Notes: generated from the letters alone by a model not told the origin. DNA of 64,000 nucleotides from Macrotis lagotis (GCF_037893015.1 NC_133658.1:10821396-10885395); one strand, 5' to 3'; shown: positions 51,225-60,690, counted from the stretch's first letter. A program made the numbers and translations.

Positions 51225-51515
51225 GATGCTAGTCCTTCATCCTCAAAGAAGACCATGGCATCAGGAAAGTGATGCCATGGCAAGCACATGAATTGGATCT
51301 GAGCGAGGGGGTTCTGTGCTAAGTCCCCAACCTCACTTTCTCCTCCAGAGCCCTCGGGGTCCAGGGGCCCGCTAGGAATCAGGACAACTAGAAATGGCCC
51401 TTGTTGGTCCTTTGTTTTAAAGAGGTCAGTGACCTCATGGGGTGATGTCTTGACTCATGTGTGAGTTGGATCGAAGGGAAAATTGCACAGCTGTCAGACT
51501 CATTCTATTTTTTCC
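51225..51515 (-). mobile_element. Two RTE-type 3' tails in tandem, antisense
   Basis: 51225-51400: AGTCCTTCATCCTCAAAGAA, GAAAGTGATGCCATGGCAAG, CTCCTCCAGAGCCCTCGGGG. 51400-51515: GGTCCTTTGTTTTAAAGAGG, CAGTGACCTCATGGGGTGAT, TGTGTGAGTTGGATCG. Both are 5'-truncated copies of the SINE/LINE tail without a tRNA-like head. Confidence 0.7.
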
Positions 51516-51517
51516 AA

Positions 51518-51740
51518 GTTTTCTCTCCCACCCTTTCTTTTGGAGTCTCCCAAATACAGAGTTAGCTTTGGCAATGCGTGTGTCAACTTCATTGTCAACG
51601 TATGCCTCCTTGGAAAGGACACTGCCAAGGTGAGTGAATTTGTCCACTGTACTCAAAACCTTTTCCATTTGTTGTCTTCAGTGGTTCCTCATATGGAGGA
51701 TATGGTGCTGGCTGATGGAGCTCCTGGGTGCTCTTGGTGT
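51518..51740 (-). mobile_element. RTE-type LINE, inverted 5' half
   Basis: The minus strand encodes a non-LTR reverse-transcriptase C-terminal segment: TVDKFTHLGSVLSKEAYVD and NEVDTRIAKANSVFGRLQK, ending WER at the TGGGAGAGA complementary to 51522-51530. A frameshift lies just upstream of VLSTVDKF. This piece is the direct N-terminal continuation of the plus-strand piece to its right. Confidence 0.85.
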
Positions 51741-52430
51741 TAATTGGGAGAGAAGAGGTATTAAACAAACTTCCAAACTGAAAGTGTACAGAGCCATTGT
51801 GCTGACCTCATTCCTATATGCTTGTGAAACCTGGATAGTCTACCAGTGCCAAGTCAGAAATTGAATTGCTTCCATTTTAATTGTTTTTGGAAGATTTTGA
51901 AGATCACCTGGCAGAAGATCCCAGATACTAAGGTCCTTTCTCAAGCTAAACTGCCAAGCATTCCAACATCACTACAGAGAATGAAACCAAGATGGGTTGG
52001 ACATGTTAGAATGCCAGAAGTACATTGGCCAAAAACGACTATTCTATAGAGAACTCCCACAGGGCAAGTCCTCACAAAGGGGTCAAAAGAAGAGATACCA
52101 GGACACCTTGAAGGTCTCTCTTAAAACTTTGGAATTGATTGTGCAGTAGGGGAGATACTGGCACAAGACTGCCCAGTATGATGTGCCCTCATCAGTGAGG
52201 GGGCTGTACTCTATGAGAAGGGCAGAATGGAAACAGCTCAAAGGAAATGTGACATACATAAGTTTAGAGTACCCATCCCAGGGGTTCCCATGGACTATTT
52301 GTGCCCAACCTGTGGTAGAACATTTGGAGCTTATATTGCTCTGCTCAGCCACAGTCAGACACACTGTCATTTGTCTCAAACACAGTGATGTCATTTTGGT
52401 CTTCTTTGATAATGAAGGACAAGAACCAGT
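51741..52430 (+). mobile_element. RTE-type LINE, 3' half with C2H2 zinc finger and tail
   Basis: The plus strand starts at WERRGIKQ (51745) and continues KLKVYRAIVLTSFLYACETW, IPDTKVLSQAKLPSI and RWVGHVRMPE (51990-52019). It is then interrupted by stops and ends in a C2H2 zinc finger with perfect CX2C-X12-HX3H spacing (Cys codons at 52302 and 52311, His codons at 52350 and 52362), all in one frame. The 3' tail GTCATTTTGGTCTTCTTTGA, TAATGAAGGACAAG matches the RTE-tailed SINEs. Inactive because of stops and frameshifts. Clade assignment (RTE) is inferred from the tail. Confidence 0.88.
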
Positions 52431-52431
52431 C

Positions 52432-52545
52432 TTTCAGAGTAATTGAAGTCCAGTAGCAAGACAAAAGTTGGGAAAACTGTTGATGGTCCATGACACAATG
52501 ATTCAATGTCTGCCCCAGCTCTAAGACCACCAAAGAAAGTTTTAA
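52432..52545 (-). mobile_element. RTE-derived tail fragment, antisense
   Basis: AATTGAAGTCCAGTAGCAAG, ACAAAAGTTGGGAAAACTGT and TGATGGTCCATGACACAATG resemble the linker region of RTE-tailed elements in inverted order. Confidence 0.45.
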
Positions 52546-52745
52546 TGACTTGTCCCACTGACCATGGGGAGATTTGAGTTAAGATATTTTTGAATCTAAG
52601 TTGTCTGCTCACTCCATGACTAACCCCTCTATGTCTTCAAAGAGTATCTTCAAGAATGACCATGACTGGAAACTTCCTCAATCCTATCTTTATACCTCCC
52701 AGGCTGCCTATTATCCATGCTACCAAATTGCCTCTCATTGAATGA
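52546..52745. other. No gene; unclassified
   Basis: Nothing recognised apart from weak L2-like CCCAGGCTGCCTATTATCC. Confidence 0.3.
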
Positions 52746-52880
52746 AATCTCACAGGATCCCAGATTCTGAACTAGACTGAGGGACTTAGAAGTCTTTTAG
52801 TTCAATCTCCCCATTTTACAGATTATGAGGTTAAGATCCTATTGAAATTGAGGCAGTTGCTGTCCATTCAGCCTTGGGCA
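52746..52880 (-). mobile_element. MIR-type SINE fragments
   Basis: TAGACTGAGGGACTTAGAAG, CAATCTCCCCATTTTACAGA and TTATGAGGTTAAGATCC (antisense), then a short sense piece CCTTGGGCAAATCACTTAAA. Confidence 0.55.
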
Positions 52881-53355
52881 AATCACTTAAACTCCTCAGA
52901 AAGATGTGCCCAAGATTTAGACTCTACTCCTGGGCCTCAAACTTATTTCACTTTCCACTTTGGCACAGCTTTGGGAATGCCATTTTTATTAGATCCAAAA
53001 TGAAACATATAATAATGAAAGAGAAGTATCCTTCCTGGGAATGATATTCAGCTACAGACTCCTTTCCTCTTCTTCACCCAAGTTAGCTTATAGATTCATA
53101 GCAAAAATGAGAAATCTTGTATTTGGAAGGTCTTGGTACTAGTTGAACTAGTCTTTATTTTGTCTGTAGATGGCAGTGTGGTCACACCATTGCTCTACAA
53201 AAGTCTCCCATTCCTCCTATATCCACAATGACAGCAAAAGAATTGGGAGTCCAGTTACAGCATCTACTTTGACAAATACATATGGCAAATATATAGATTT
53301 TTTTTAAAAGGGTGACTTGTACATCTTGGAGTCAGCTTATTAAAGTCACTGACAA
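52881..53355. other. No gene; unclassified sequence
   Basis: No recognised feature. Confidence 0.35.
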
Positions 53356-53359
53356 GGTT

Positions 53360-53500
53360 TTGTGTGGTAGTCAGAAGAGCAGGTTTAGAGCCCCAACCAT
53401 GACAGACAAGTGTGGTCAGTGGCTAATTATCTCTCAGAACCTCAGTCCTCTCATCTGTACAATGGGGTTAACTAAGTGAGGAAAGAACATGCTTTTTTTA
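53360..53500 (+). mobile_element. MIR SINE, sense
   Basis: GTGGTAGTCAGAAGAGCAGG, CTCTCAGAACCTCAGTCCTC and TCATCTGTACAATGGGGTTA. Confidence 0.65.
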
Positions 53501-53504
53501 TTTT

Positions 53505-53965
53505 CTCTCCTTTCCAAATGACTGCTCTCCCCAACCCCCATTCTGTGCTTCCACCACAATGATCAAATTGATGTTTCTAAAGCACAAGTGACCAGTTACT
53601 CCTTTGTTCAATGAGCTTCATTGACACCCTATTGCCTCTAGATTCAAATTTGGTTTCTATTTCAAGGCCTTTCCAATCTAAATAAGCTGTTTTAGACTTA
53701 TCATTCCTCTTTTCTGTGTATTACATGACCCAGACCTATGGGCTTTCATGTTTTTCTTTGAACAGTATATGCTCTCTCCTGTCTGCATTCCTCCAGACTA
53801 TCCCCACTTCCTGGAAAGTTCCCCCCATGTCCCTTTCTATCTCAGTATCCTTAATGTAGCTCATTGTCTTACAGGATGCCTTTTCTTGCTCCTTAGCTAT
53901 TGTTTCTACTGCAGCCATCTTAGAGTGCTTTGTTTCTGTATCTCCAGAAATTTGTGGGCCTGGAC
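53505..53965 (+). mobile_element. L2 LINE 3' region, sense
   Basis: ATGATCAAATTGATGTTTCT, AAAGCACAAGTGACCAGTTA, CACCCTATTGCCTCTAGATT, CTTTCCAATCTAAATAAGCT and CCTGTCTGCATTCCTCCAGA run in L2 order. Confidence 0.75.
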
Positions 53966-54395
53966 CAGGGTGGGGAAGTACCAAAACACAAAATGAGGGA
54001 TTTGTAGTTGTAGAAGACGATGATCTCGTCTTCTTATTTTAGACTTGGGAAAATCAGGTCTAGGGAGTGAATTTGACTTTGCCTAAGGGGAAATGGGCAG
54101 CAAGGAGATGGATTTGAATTCATTTCCTCTATCTTTAGAGTCAGTGCTAATTTTATTTTCTTGTTGCCTCTCTTCTAATATTTTTGGATGTTGGATTCAT
54201 AGGATCATAGATTTTGAGGTAGAAGGACCCTCAGAGGTCAACTAGGCCAAACCCTTAGAGATGAGGAATTTGAGATTTGAGGAAGGAGTGGCATGCCCAA
54301 AGTCCCAGGGGTAGTTAGTGACAGAGGTAAGATTTGAATTCAGCTCCTTGACTTCAGAGTTATTGCTCTTTCTACTCTGCCATGAAACATTTAAT
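53966..54395 (-). mobile_element. MIR-type SINEs, antisense
   Basis: Main copy 54190-54390: CATAGGATCATAGATTTTGA, TAGAAGGACCCTCAGAGGTC, AGATGAGGAATTTGAGATTT, GTAAGATTTGAATTCAGCTC. An earlier weaker copy lies at 54010-54140 (TCTTATTTTAGACTTGGGAA). Confidence 0.7.
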
Positions 54396-54665
54396 ATTTA
54401 GTAACTTTTTAAAAAGCACATAATCCTTTGAAAATGAGTTGATCCTAAAGATGTCAGGGTAAACCAATTTCTCAGAAGATGGCAAGTATAGGTATCTGGG
54501 CAGGGCTCTATGGTGTGTACCTTTGTGCATTGTAAGCAAAGGAGATTGGGTTCATTTATTTATTCTGCTCCTCCTCATTGAAAATGTCTGTTGCTTTAGT
54601 TCATTCTCTGCTCCTTCACAAAGAATTTTTATCTTTTTCTTAATTTTTTCCTTTATTTTTCTAAT
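54396..54665. other. No gene; T-rich unclassified sequence
   Basis: The 84-codon frame from 54523 is a translation of T-rich and (TA)n DNA. Confidence 0.4.
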
Positions 54666-54678
54666 TATATATATATAT

Positions 54679-54714
<36 letters not shown>

Positions 54715-54735
54715 CTATATATATATATATATCTA
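54666..54735. repeat. (TA)n microsatellite
   Basis: About 70 bp of TA units with ACATACA and CTA interruptions, directly at the 3' end of the antisense L1. Confidence 0.93.
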
Positions 54736-54746
54736 AAGACAATTTT

Positions 54747-54892
54747 TTTTTTGTTTTTTCCAAGGCAATGGGGTTAAGTGGCTTGCCCAAGGCCACACAG
54801 CTAGGTCATTATTGTGTCTGAGGTTGAATTTGAACTCAGGTCCTCCTGGCTCCAGGGCTGGTGCTCTATCCACTGCGCCACCTAGCTGCCCC
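54747..54892 (-). mobile_element. tRNA-derived marsupial SINE at the L1 3' end
   Basis: Antisense copy with a small deletion (ATTATTGTGTCTGAGG). Target duplication AAGACAATTTT identical at 54736-54746 and 54893-54903. Confidence 0.95.
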
Positions 54893-55231
54893 AAGACAAT
54901 TTTCAACAGTCATTTTTGTAAAATTTTCTCCCTCCTACTTTTCCCTACCCACCACTAAATAATCTGATATGATTTTCTTGTACAATTGTGTTATACATAT
55001 TTTCAAATTAATCAAATGTAAAAAGGAAGAAGTCATGAGAAGGAAAAAGCAAAAAATCAAATTTAAAAAGGTGAAAATAGCCTGCTTTGATCTGCATTCA
55101 GATTCCATTGTTCTTTCCCTGGATATGGAACTTTCCGTGTCAGGTCTTTTATAATTGTCTTTGATTGCTGTAGTTTTGAGAAGAGTTAGGTCTATCATAG
55201 TTGATCATTACACAATGTTGTTGTGAAGGTG

Positions 55232-55545
55232 ACATAGAGGACATTAGCCTTAGGGTTAGGAGGATGAGAATTTTAATTTGTCCTCAGACACTGGACTCTT
55301 ACTAGTTATGTGACCTTGGGCAAATCACTTCACCTTGATTGTTTCATATCCCAAATCATCTGCAGTCATCCTGGTTCATGTCTGGTCTCTGATGACACCT
55401 AGATGACACTGGAGGGGAAAGTAAAGATAGAGATCTAGAACAGCCCCCCCCCCCCCCACTCAAAACCAATTCATGTGCTTTTCATGGCATCACCTCCCTG
55501 ATGTCATGGTCTTCTTCAAAAATGAAGGACTAATATCATTATCTA
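55232..55545 (+). mobile_element. RTE-tailed SINE nested in L1, sense
   Basis: GCCTTAGGGTTAGGAGGATG, GTTATGTGACCTTGGGCAAA, CTGCAGTCATCCTGGTTCAT, TGATGACACCTAGATGACAC, CATGGCATCACCTCCCTGAT and CATGGTCTTCTTCAAAAATG. A C14 run sits at about 55444-55457. Possible target duplication AAGGTGA at 55226 and 55547. Confidence 0.82.
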
Positions 55546-55622
55546 AGGTGAACCAGATCTCACTCTCTTTAACATTGTTTCATATAAGTCTTTCCATGTT
55601 TTTCTGAAATCTGCCTGCTCTT

Positions 55623-55779
55623 TTTATTTTTTTTAGGTTTATTTTGCAAGGCAAATGGGATTAAGTGGCTTGCCCAAGGCCACACAGCTAGGTCATTATT
55701 AAGTGTCTGAGACTGGATTTGAACCCAGGTACTCCTGACTCCAGGGCTGGTGCTTTATCCACTATGCCACCTAGCTGCT
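55623..55779 (-). mobile_element. tRNA-derived marsupial SINE nested in L1
   Basis: Antisense full-length copy (TATTTTGCAAGGCAAATGGG to TATGCCACCTAGCTGC). The L1 continues on both sides. Confidence 0.94.
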
Positions 55780-56169
55780 ATAAAACAATAAAAATCCATT
55801 ATATTCATATATCATTATTCAACCATTCTCCAATTGATGGTTCTTCCCTCAATTTCTAATTCTTGGGCACCACAAAAAAGAGTTAATACGAATACTCTTC
55901 TACATGTGGGTCTTTCCCTTTTTTTGTGATCTTTTGGGGGTATAGACCTAGTTGTGATATTTCTGGAGGAAAGGGTATGCGCAGCTTTATTGCTCTTTGG
56001 GCAACAAATTGCCTTCCAGAATGGTTGGATCAGTCCACAACTCAAGCAATAATGCATTAGTTTCCCAGTTTTCCCACATTCCCTCCAACATTTATCAATT
56101 CCCCTTTTCTGTAATATTAGTCTCCTAAGTTTGAGGTGGTACCTCAGAATTGTTTCAATTTGCATTTCC

Positions 56170-57250
56170 CAGAGAGTTCTCCTATTTAAGACCACTATCA
56201 GTGCCAATTCCCTTGATAAATACCCTACTGCTTGCCCTGTTATCTGCTTCCACCGTCAATTTTCTGCCTTCATTAAACTCCAAGAGTTTACTTAGAGTGC
56301 AAGACTTTCAGGGCCTACCCCCTCAGGATTTTCTCAAGTCCCTCTGTTTTTAATTCTTTCTCTCATCTTGAGCTCATATTTCACCAACAATTCAATTCTA
56401 CCCTACCCCCTGCTCTGGAATCCCTTGAACCCTTGTTTTATTCCTATCCCTTTCTTACCAAATTCAATCTTTTATTACTACCACCATCTGCCTCCTCTCC
56501 TCCAGCACCTTTGGCACTGGATAATGCTGGAAGCAATCTCAGAACCATGCTGATTGGATTGCTTTTCATTTCATTTTATTAGCTTCTAAGGACCCTCCGT
56601 GGAGGAAGATAAGCCTCTGTCCCTCTTAGATGGATTCTCCATTTCACTCCTCCCAAAAGATTTTCTAAGCCTTTTCTTCTGTCTTCAAGTCTTTTGAGGC
56701 CCGTCTCCCTTTCTCTTCTGAGAACCCTTGCCTTTGATGTTTAAGGGACAGGTCACGGATGAGCTGTTTCTTTCTTTCCCATCATCTCATAAGGTCCCCG
56801 GCCCTACTTTCCTCCTCATCCTCATGTGACAATGAGGGAACCTTTTTCGGCTTGAAGTGTTCCTTTGACCCCATCTTTTCCCAGTCTTCTCCGGCAAATT
56901 TCATCCCCAGCCATCATGGCTCTTTAGTTTCCTCTCTCTGTCAACTGGCCTAGTCCTACTCCCGTCAGCTGTATTCAAATGTCCCCATTCTGAGAAGAAT
57001 CTCCAAGCTAATAGTTTATATTTCTCAGCTTTTTCTTAACCAGACTCCCCCAGAGAAGGATACTGCGCCCGTTCCCCCACTTCTCTTTTCAATCCTGGGA
57101 AATCTGACTTACGAATTCATCATTCAGCTGGAACTTGGCAAAGTGACATTTCTTAATGATCAGATCAGAAGACTTTCCCCCTCAGTTCTGACTTTTCCCA
57201 ACCTACCAGTGGTGTATGGCCATGACCGATCCCTTCCTCCTTTGAGACCA
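56170..57250. other. No gene; pyrimidine-rich unclassified sequence, possibly L2 upstream region
   Basis: C/T-rich + strand with blocks such as CCAGCACCTTTGGCACTGGA and CTGATTGGATTGCTTTTCAT, followed by clear L2. It may be the L2 region upstream of the reverse transcriptase. Frames here are broken and lack domains. Confidence 0.35.
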
Positions 57251-57480
57251 TCTCCTATCTGCCTTTTCATGACCCTGCAATCTCTGCTTTTCCTCCTACC
57301 TGTCTGCCTATTGCTTCTCAGTTTGCTTTGCTGGTTCATCATCCGGATTATGTCATATAACTGTGGTTGTTTCCCAAGATTCTGGCCTGGGCCCCCTATG
57401 ATTTTCTCTCTATACTCTGTGACTTCATCAGCTCCCATGGATTCAGCCGTCATCTCCTTGCCAAGAATTCACGGCTATGA
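57250..57480 (+). mobile_element. L2 LINE fragment, sense
   Basis: TTTGCTGGTTCATCATCC, TTCTGGCCTGGGCCCCCTAT, TTCATCAGCTCCCATGGATT and CAGCCGTCATCTCCTTGCCA align with the L2 reverse-transcriptase palm up to the YADD region, where it stops (CTTGCCAAGAATTC). Confidence 0.7.
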
Positions 57481-57494
57481 TTGAAAAGTCACTG

Positions 57495-57610
57495 TGGTAA
57501 ATTCTGGTGATGCAAATAACAGCATACAACAAAGCTCCTGCCCTCAAGCAGCTTACATGGAAGTGAGGGTAGGGAGACACAAATAAAACAGTAAATGGAG
57601 GCAATGGAGA
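57495..57610 (-). mobile_element. L2 LINE 3' end, antisense
   Basis: CTCCTGCCCTCAAGCAGCTT, ACATGGAAGTGAGGGTAGGG and AGACACAAATAAAACAGTAA. Confidence 0.7.
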
Positions 57611-58635
57611 GGAATCTTCTGTCTTCCAGATTCCTTTATTTCTTTTGAAGACATCACACTTCTTTTTTTTTTCAGTTTTCTAGGTTCATAATCTTTTCAA
57701 CTCTCCAGTATCCTCACATATTCTGCAGAGGATGGAACTTTAGAGAGCATTGCTAGAAGGAAGGTCAGTTTGGGAAAATGCCTGAAGCTGAAAGATGGAG
57801 TATCATGTTCCCTTCTTCTCTCCCTCCCTCCCTCCCTCCCTCCCTGAAACCTGGTGATTTGGGGGAGGACATGGAGAAGACTCCTCTCTTCTCCACTGAT
57901 GCAGAGTAGAATACTAGAGAATATTCTGAAGCTGGGCTGGGAAGAAACTGTTTCAGTCCTGTCTAGGCCATTTAATAGCCTGTGTCTGGGGGAAGTCCCT
58001 TTCCCTTTCCCTTCAGTTTCATCACTGAGAAAAGGTAAGAGGGTGGTGGGGGATTCATTTTCTTCTCCTCTCCACCCCATAGTATTTTGGGGAGTGCTCT
58101 ATTCACCTAAGCTGTTGTTTCACTTATTCCCTCTCCAACCCTTGCTTTTTGAAGGGTTGTGGCAACATTCTAGGAAGTAATCAATTTTTATCTGGGACTA
58201 GACTAGTGAAAAGGCTTTTTACAGCAGAGGAAAAAGGAACCTTGGGAAAGGATCTTAATAGAGAATTATAGCTCCTGCTAGGAGACAAAGAGAAGTTGGA
58301 GTCTGGAGGGAGAAGGGCTGATGGAGGAATATGCTGCCTTCATCTCAGGCATACTTGTGTGCTAGGGGTGGGGAGTATGATGGTGGGGGAGGGACTGCTC
58401 CTGAATGGTGGCACCAGTCACACCCATCATCCTGGAGGGATCAAAGCTATTGCAATTTTAGTTTCTGCTGTAATTGCTGCTCCCTCTGTATTCTGCCTAT
58501 CATGCTAGTAGTTGATATGGGTACACCTGATGAGTTCTTTACTCAGTGCTCCAGTCTGGTTAGCTGTCTCTGTCTCTCTTTGGACCCATATTAGGAGTCC
58601 AAAGGATTGAAATCCTGATGGCTATCTTAAACATT
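57611..58635. other. No gene; unclassified, with (TCCC)n at 57820-57846
   Basis: Overlapping frames of 70-127 codons on both strands show no domain. The longest (57697-58080, minus) crosses the (TCCC)n array. Confidence 0.35.
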
Positions 58636-58639
58636 GTTG

Positions 58640-58835
58640 GGATGATGTAATGGAAGGCTAGATTTGGAGTTGGAGAATCTGAACTCAAATGCTAGTTTGA
58701 CCATGAACTACCCATGGGACCCTGGGTAAGTCACTTTCTCCGGGCCTCAATTTTTTCATCTGTAAAATGAGTCATTTTTGCCAGTTGACTTCTGACTCAC
58801 TTCCAGTTCTAAATATATGATCATGTGACTGTAAG
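58640..58835 (+). mobile_element. MIR SINE, sense, long-tailed
   Basis: GATTTGGAGTTGGAGAATCT, CCATGGGACCCTGGGTAAGT, CTCCGGGCCTCAATTTTTTC, ATCTGTAAAATGAGTCATTT and ACTTCCAGTTCTAAATATAT. Confidence 0.8.
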
Positions 58836-58859
58836 AGAGGGAATTCACAGCCCATCTCA

Positions 58860-58945
58860 AGCAGGATGCTATGCTAAGGATTTGAGGATACAAAAAAACC
58901 AAAAATAAGTTCCTGTCCTTTAGGAGTGTCTAGATAAACAGAATA
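58860..58945 (-). mobile_element. L2 LINE 3' end, antisense
   Basis: GCAGGATGCTATGCTAAGGA, TTTGAGGATACAAAAAAACC and GTCCTTTAGGAGTGTCTAGA. Confidence 0.65.
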
Positions 58946-59330
58946 ATTCTTTTAAAATATGTAAATGAGGTTGTTTACACCTATGATTCCTTTATCATGC
59001 ACAGATTTCTTTTTAATTGGAACATTCAGAGAAGAATGCCAGTGGCTAACCAAATTAGCTGCCTATGCCTCTGGGGAACTTAAAAAGCAGGAGGCCATTT
59101 TAAAAAAAAAACAATTATTTTCCTCAGAAATAGACCATTCCATTGGCAAAGAGCTTCTGGTTCAGGTCTCTTAAGAGTAATCACTGGGAAGTTTGTTTTT
59201 AATTTGGTATAAGAAAAATAGAGAGGGGGGATTGGAGAGAGAGAAAAAGCATCCATCTTAGAGCAGAGAAGCATACTGTAGGTAAAGAGATGGCCACCCA
59301 AGTAAAGAGAGGGTATATTTAGGAGAAGAG
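58946..59330. other. Unclassified; includes a 69-codon frame after a good acceptor-like site
   Basis: 58965-59174 (+) reads FREECQWLTKLAAYASGEL then KKQEAILKKKQ. A polypyrimidine stretch with TTCAG ends near 59029. The A11 run inside the frame and the lack of a matching donor argue against an exon. Confidence 0.2.
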
Positions 59331-59332
59331 CA

Positions 59333-59400
59333 GTTAGGTGGTACAGTGAATAGAGCACCAGGTCTGTAGTCTGGAAGACCTAACTTTAAACCAGTCCTTA
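59333..59400 (+). mobile_element. Head of a tRNA-like SINE, sense, no body
   Basis: GCAGTTAGGTGGTACAGTGA, ATAGAGCACCAGGTCTGTAG and AAGACCTAACTTTAAACC. It stops where the next SINE's target site begins. Confidence 0.7.
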
Positions 59401-59411
59401 TCACTCTCTCT

Positions 59412-59587
59412 CTCCCTCTCTCCCTCTCTCCCTCTCTCTCTCTTTTAGTTTTTGCAAGGCAAATGGTGTTGTGACTTGCCCAAGACCACACAGCTTGGAA
59501 ATTATTAAGTGTCTGAGGCCAGATTTGAACTCAGGTCCTCCTGACTCCAGGGCCCATGCTCTATCCACTGCCAAACTTAGCCACCCC
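59412..59587 (-). mobile_element. tRNA-derived marsupial SINE with (TC)n tail expansion
   Basis: Antisense copy with the usual T-run preceded by about 40 bp of (TCTCCC)/(TC)n. Target duplication TATCACTCTCTCT identical at 59399-59411 and 59588-59600, so the CT-rich target itself seeds the expansion. Confidence 0.92.
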
Positions 59588-59599
59588 TATCACTCTCTC

Positions 59600-59775
59600 T
59601 TCCAGTCATTGATGTTCATTGGCAGGACCCACAGTGGTAATGGCACAGGATGCAGCAATGATCTTGGTAGCTTTGATGTCTAACCAAGCCCTAAGCATTT
59701 CACAACACTTTCTTCATTTGTCATTATGGCCATTGGTTTAAATTGTTCTCATTTCATTCTTAAGATGCACATCAG
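59600..59775 (-). mobile_element. RTE-derived linker/tail segment, antisense
   Basis: CCAGTCATTGATGTTCATTG, GCAGGACCCACAGTGG, ACAGGATGCAGCAATGATCT and TCTAACCAAGCCCTAAGCAT resemble the RTE-tailed family linker and its upstream extension. Confidence 0.5.
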
Positions 59776-60084
59776 AGGGAAATGCCTTACTATAATCTTG
59801 GGATCCAAAACCTTTGTCAGCATAACATGGGTCTTGAGCTAAACATTAAACAAATCTGGTCTCTAAGCAACAGATTTCTCCATCACTGAGAGCAAAGTTC
59901 CAAGAGTGCCCTTAAATTTGTCCATTGTACAAAATGGTAGGAGAGAGAGAAGGGAAAGTACAATAGAGATCAGGATATACTCTGATTCCCCTTTTGTAGC
60001 TGAAAATTAGAGGGAGGTATGACAGAAATCTAACTAGTATGTGGTGCCTTAGCAGGGAGATAGTTCTCAGTGAGTTTGAGAAGA
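59776..60084. other. No gene; unclassified sequence
   Basis: No recognised feature. Confidence 0.35.
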
Positions 60085-60180
60085 TAAGATTCAATAAACA
60101 TTAATTATTATGTCAACCACATGTGCCAGCATTAGCCAATCCCTGCCAGCTAGGAGCTCATAATCTAATGAGAAAGCAAC
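60085..60180 (-). mobile_element. L2 LINE 3' end, antisense
   Basis: AGATTCAATAAACATTAATT, ACATGTGCCAGCATTAGC and TAGGAGCTCATAATCTAATG. Confidence 0.65.
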
Positions 60181-60504
60181 AGCTAAAAAGATGTTGAAGG
60201 GGTGGGAAATAATCTGAGGAGATGTGAGTAAAAGTGGAGCTCATCTTGCCTCCATGACTGGTCCTCTGGACTTGGTCCTCCAATGTTAAGCCTCACACAC
60301 ATTCCATCTGCCACTGTACAAATCCTTATCTTCCTCCCCAATAGAACATGGCTCTTAGCCACTTCAATCCAAGCCATCACTCCCCCCCCCCCCATCTATC
60401 TCTTTCCAGGGACTGTGCCCTCTGGGAGCCTACTACATAATTAAACTTCCTTTAATCTTAAGCCCTTTTCTTTTTCATTCTTTCCTCATCATTTCACACC
60501 TAGT
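60181..60504. other. No gene; unclassified, with a C12 run at 60381
   Basis: L2-like pyrimidine-rich stretch around 60250-60460 (CCACTGTACAAATCCTTATC); not assigned. Confidence 0.35.
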
Positions 60505-60690
60505 TAACTTTAGATACTTACTTGCTGTGTGACCCTGGGGAAACTACTTAACTCTTTTTGCCTCAATTTCCTCATTTATAAAATGAACTGGAGAAGGAAA
60601 TAGCCAACCATTCAGATGTCTTTGCCACAAAAACCCTGAATGGGATTACAGAGAATTAGACATATCTGAAAAACCACCACCACAACAAAA
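60505..60690 (+). mobile_element. MIR-headed SINE with BovB/RTE-like tail, sense
   Basis: CTTGCTGTGTGACCCTGGGG, CTTTTTGCCTCAATTTCCTC, AACTGGAGAAGGAAATAGCC, GATGTCTTTGCCACAAAAAC and CAGAGAATTAGACATATCTG, then CACCACCACAACAAA. Confidence 0.88.

Larger units (their letters stand above)
54893..56165 (-). mobile_element. L1 LINE 3' untranslated region, antisense, carrying nested SINEs
   Basis: The + strand shows the inverted marsupial L1 3' end in order: TAAAATTTTCTCCCTCC, ACAATTGTGTTATACATATT, TTTGATCTGCATTCAGATTC, GAGTTAGGTCTATCATAGTT, AAGTCTTTCCATGTTTTTCT, CAACCATTCTCCAATTGATG, AGAATGGTTGGATCAGTCCA and CCCTCCAACATTTATCAATT. It is interrupted by the SINEs at 55232-55540 and 55623-55779. A 130-codon minus-strand frame (55815-56207) is non-coding L1 3' sequence. 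Confidence 0.88.

Noticed and set aside
55815..56207. 130-codon minus-strand frame
   Set aside because: Lies in the L1 3' untranslated region and does not continue ORF2.
58965..59174. Possible exon after TTCTTTTTAATTGG...TTCAG
   Set aside because: No donor found at a sensible place, an A11 run interrupts the coding-like stretch, and no family was recognised.
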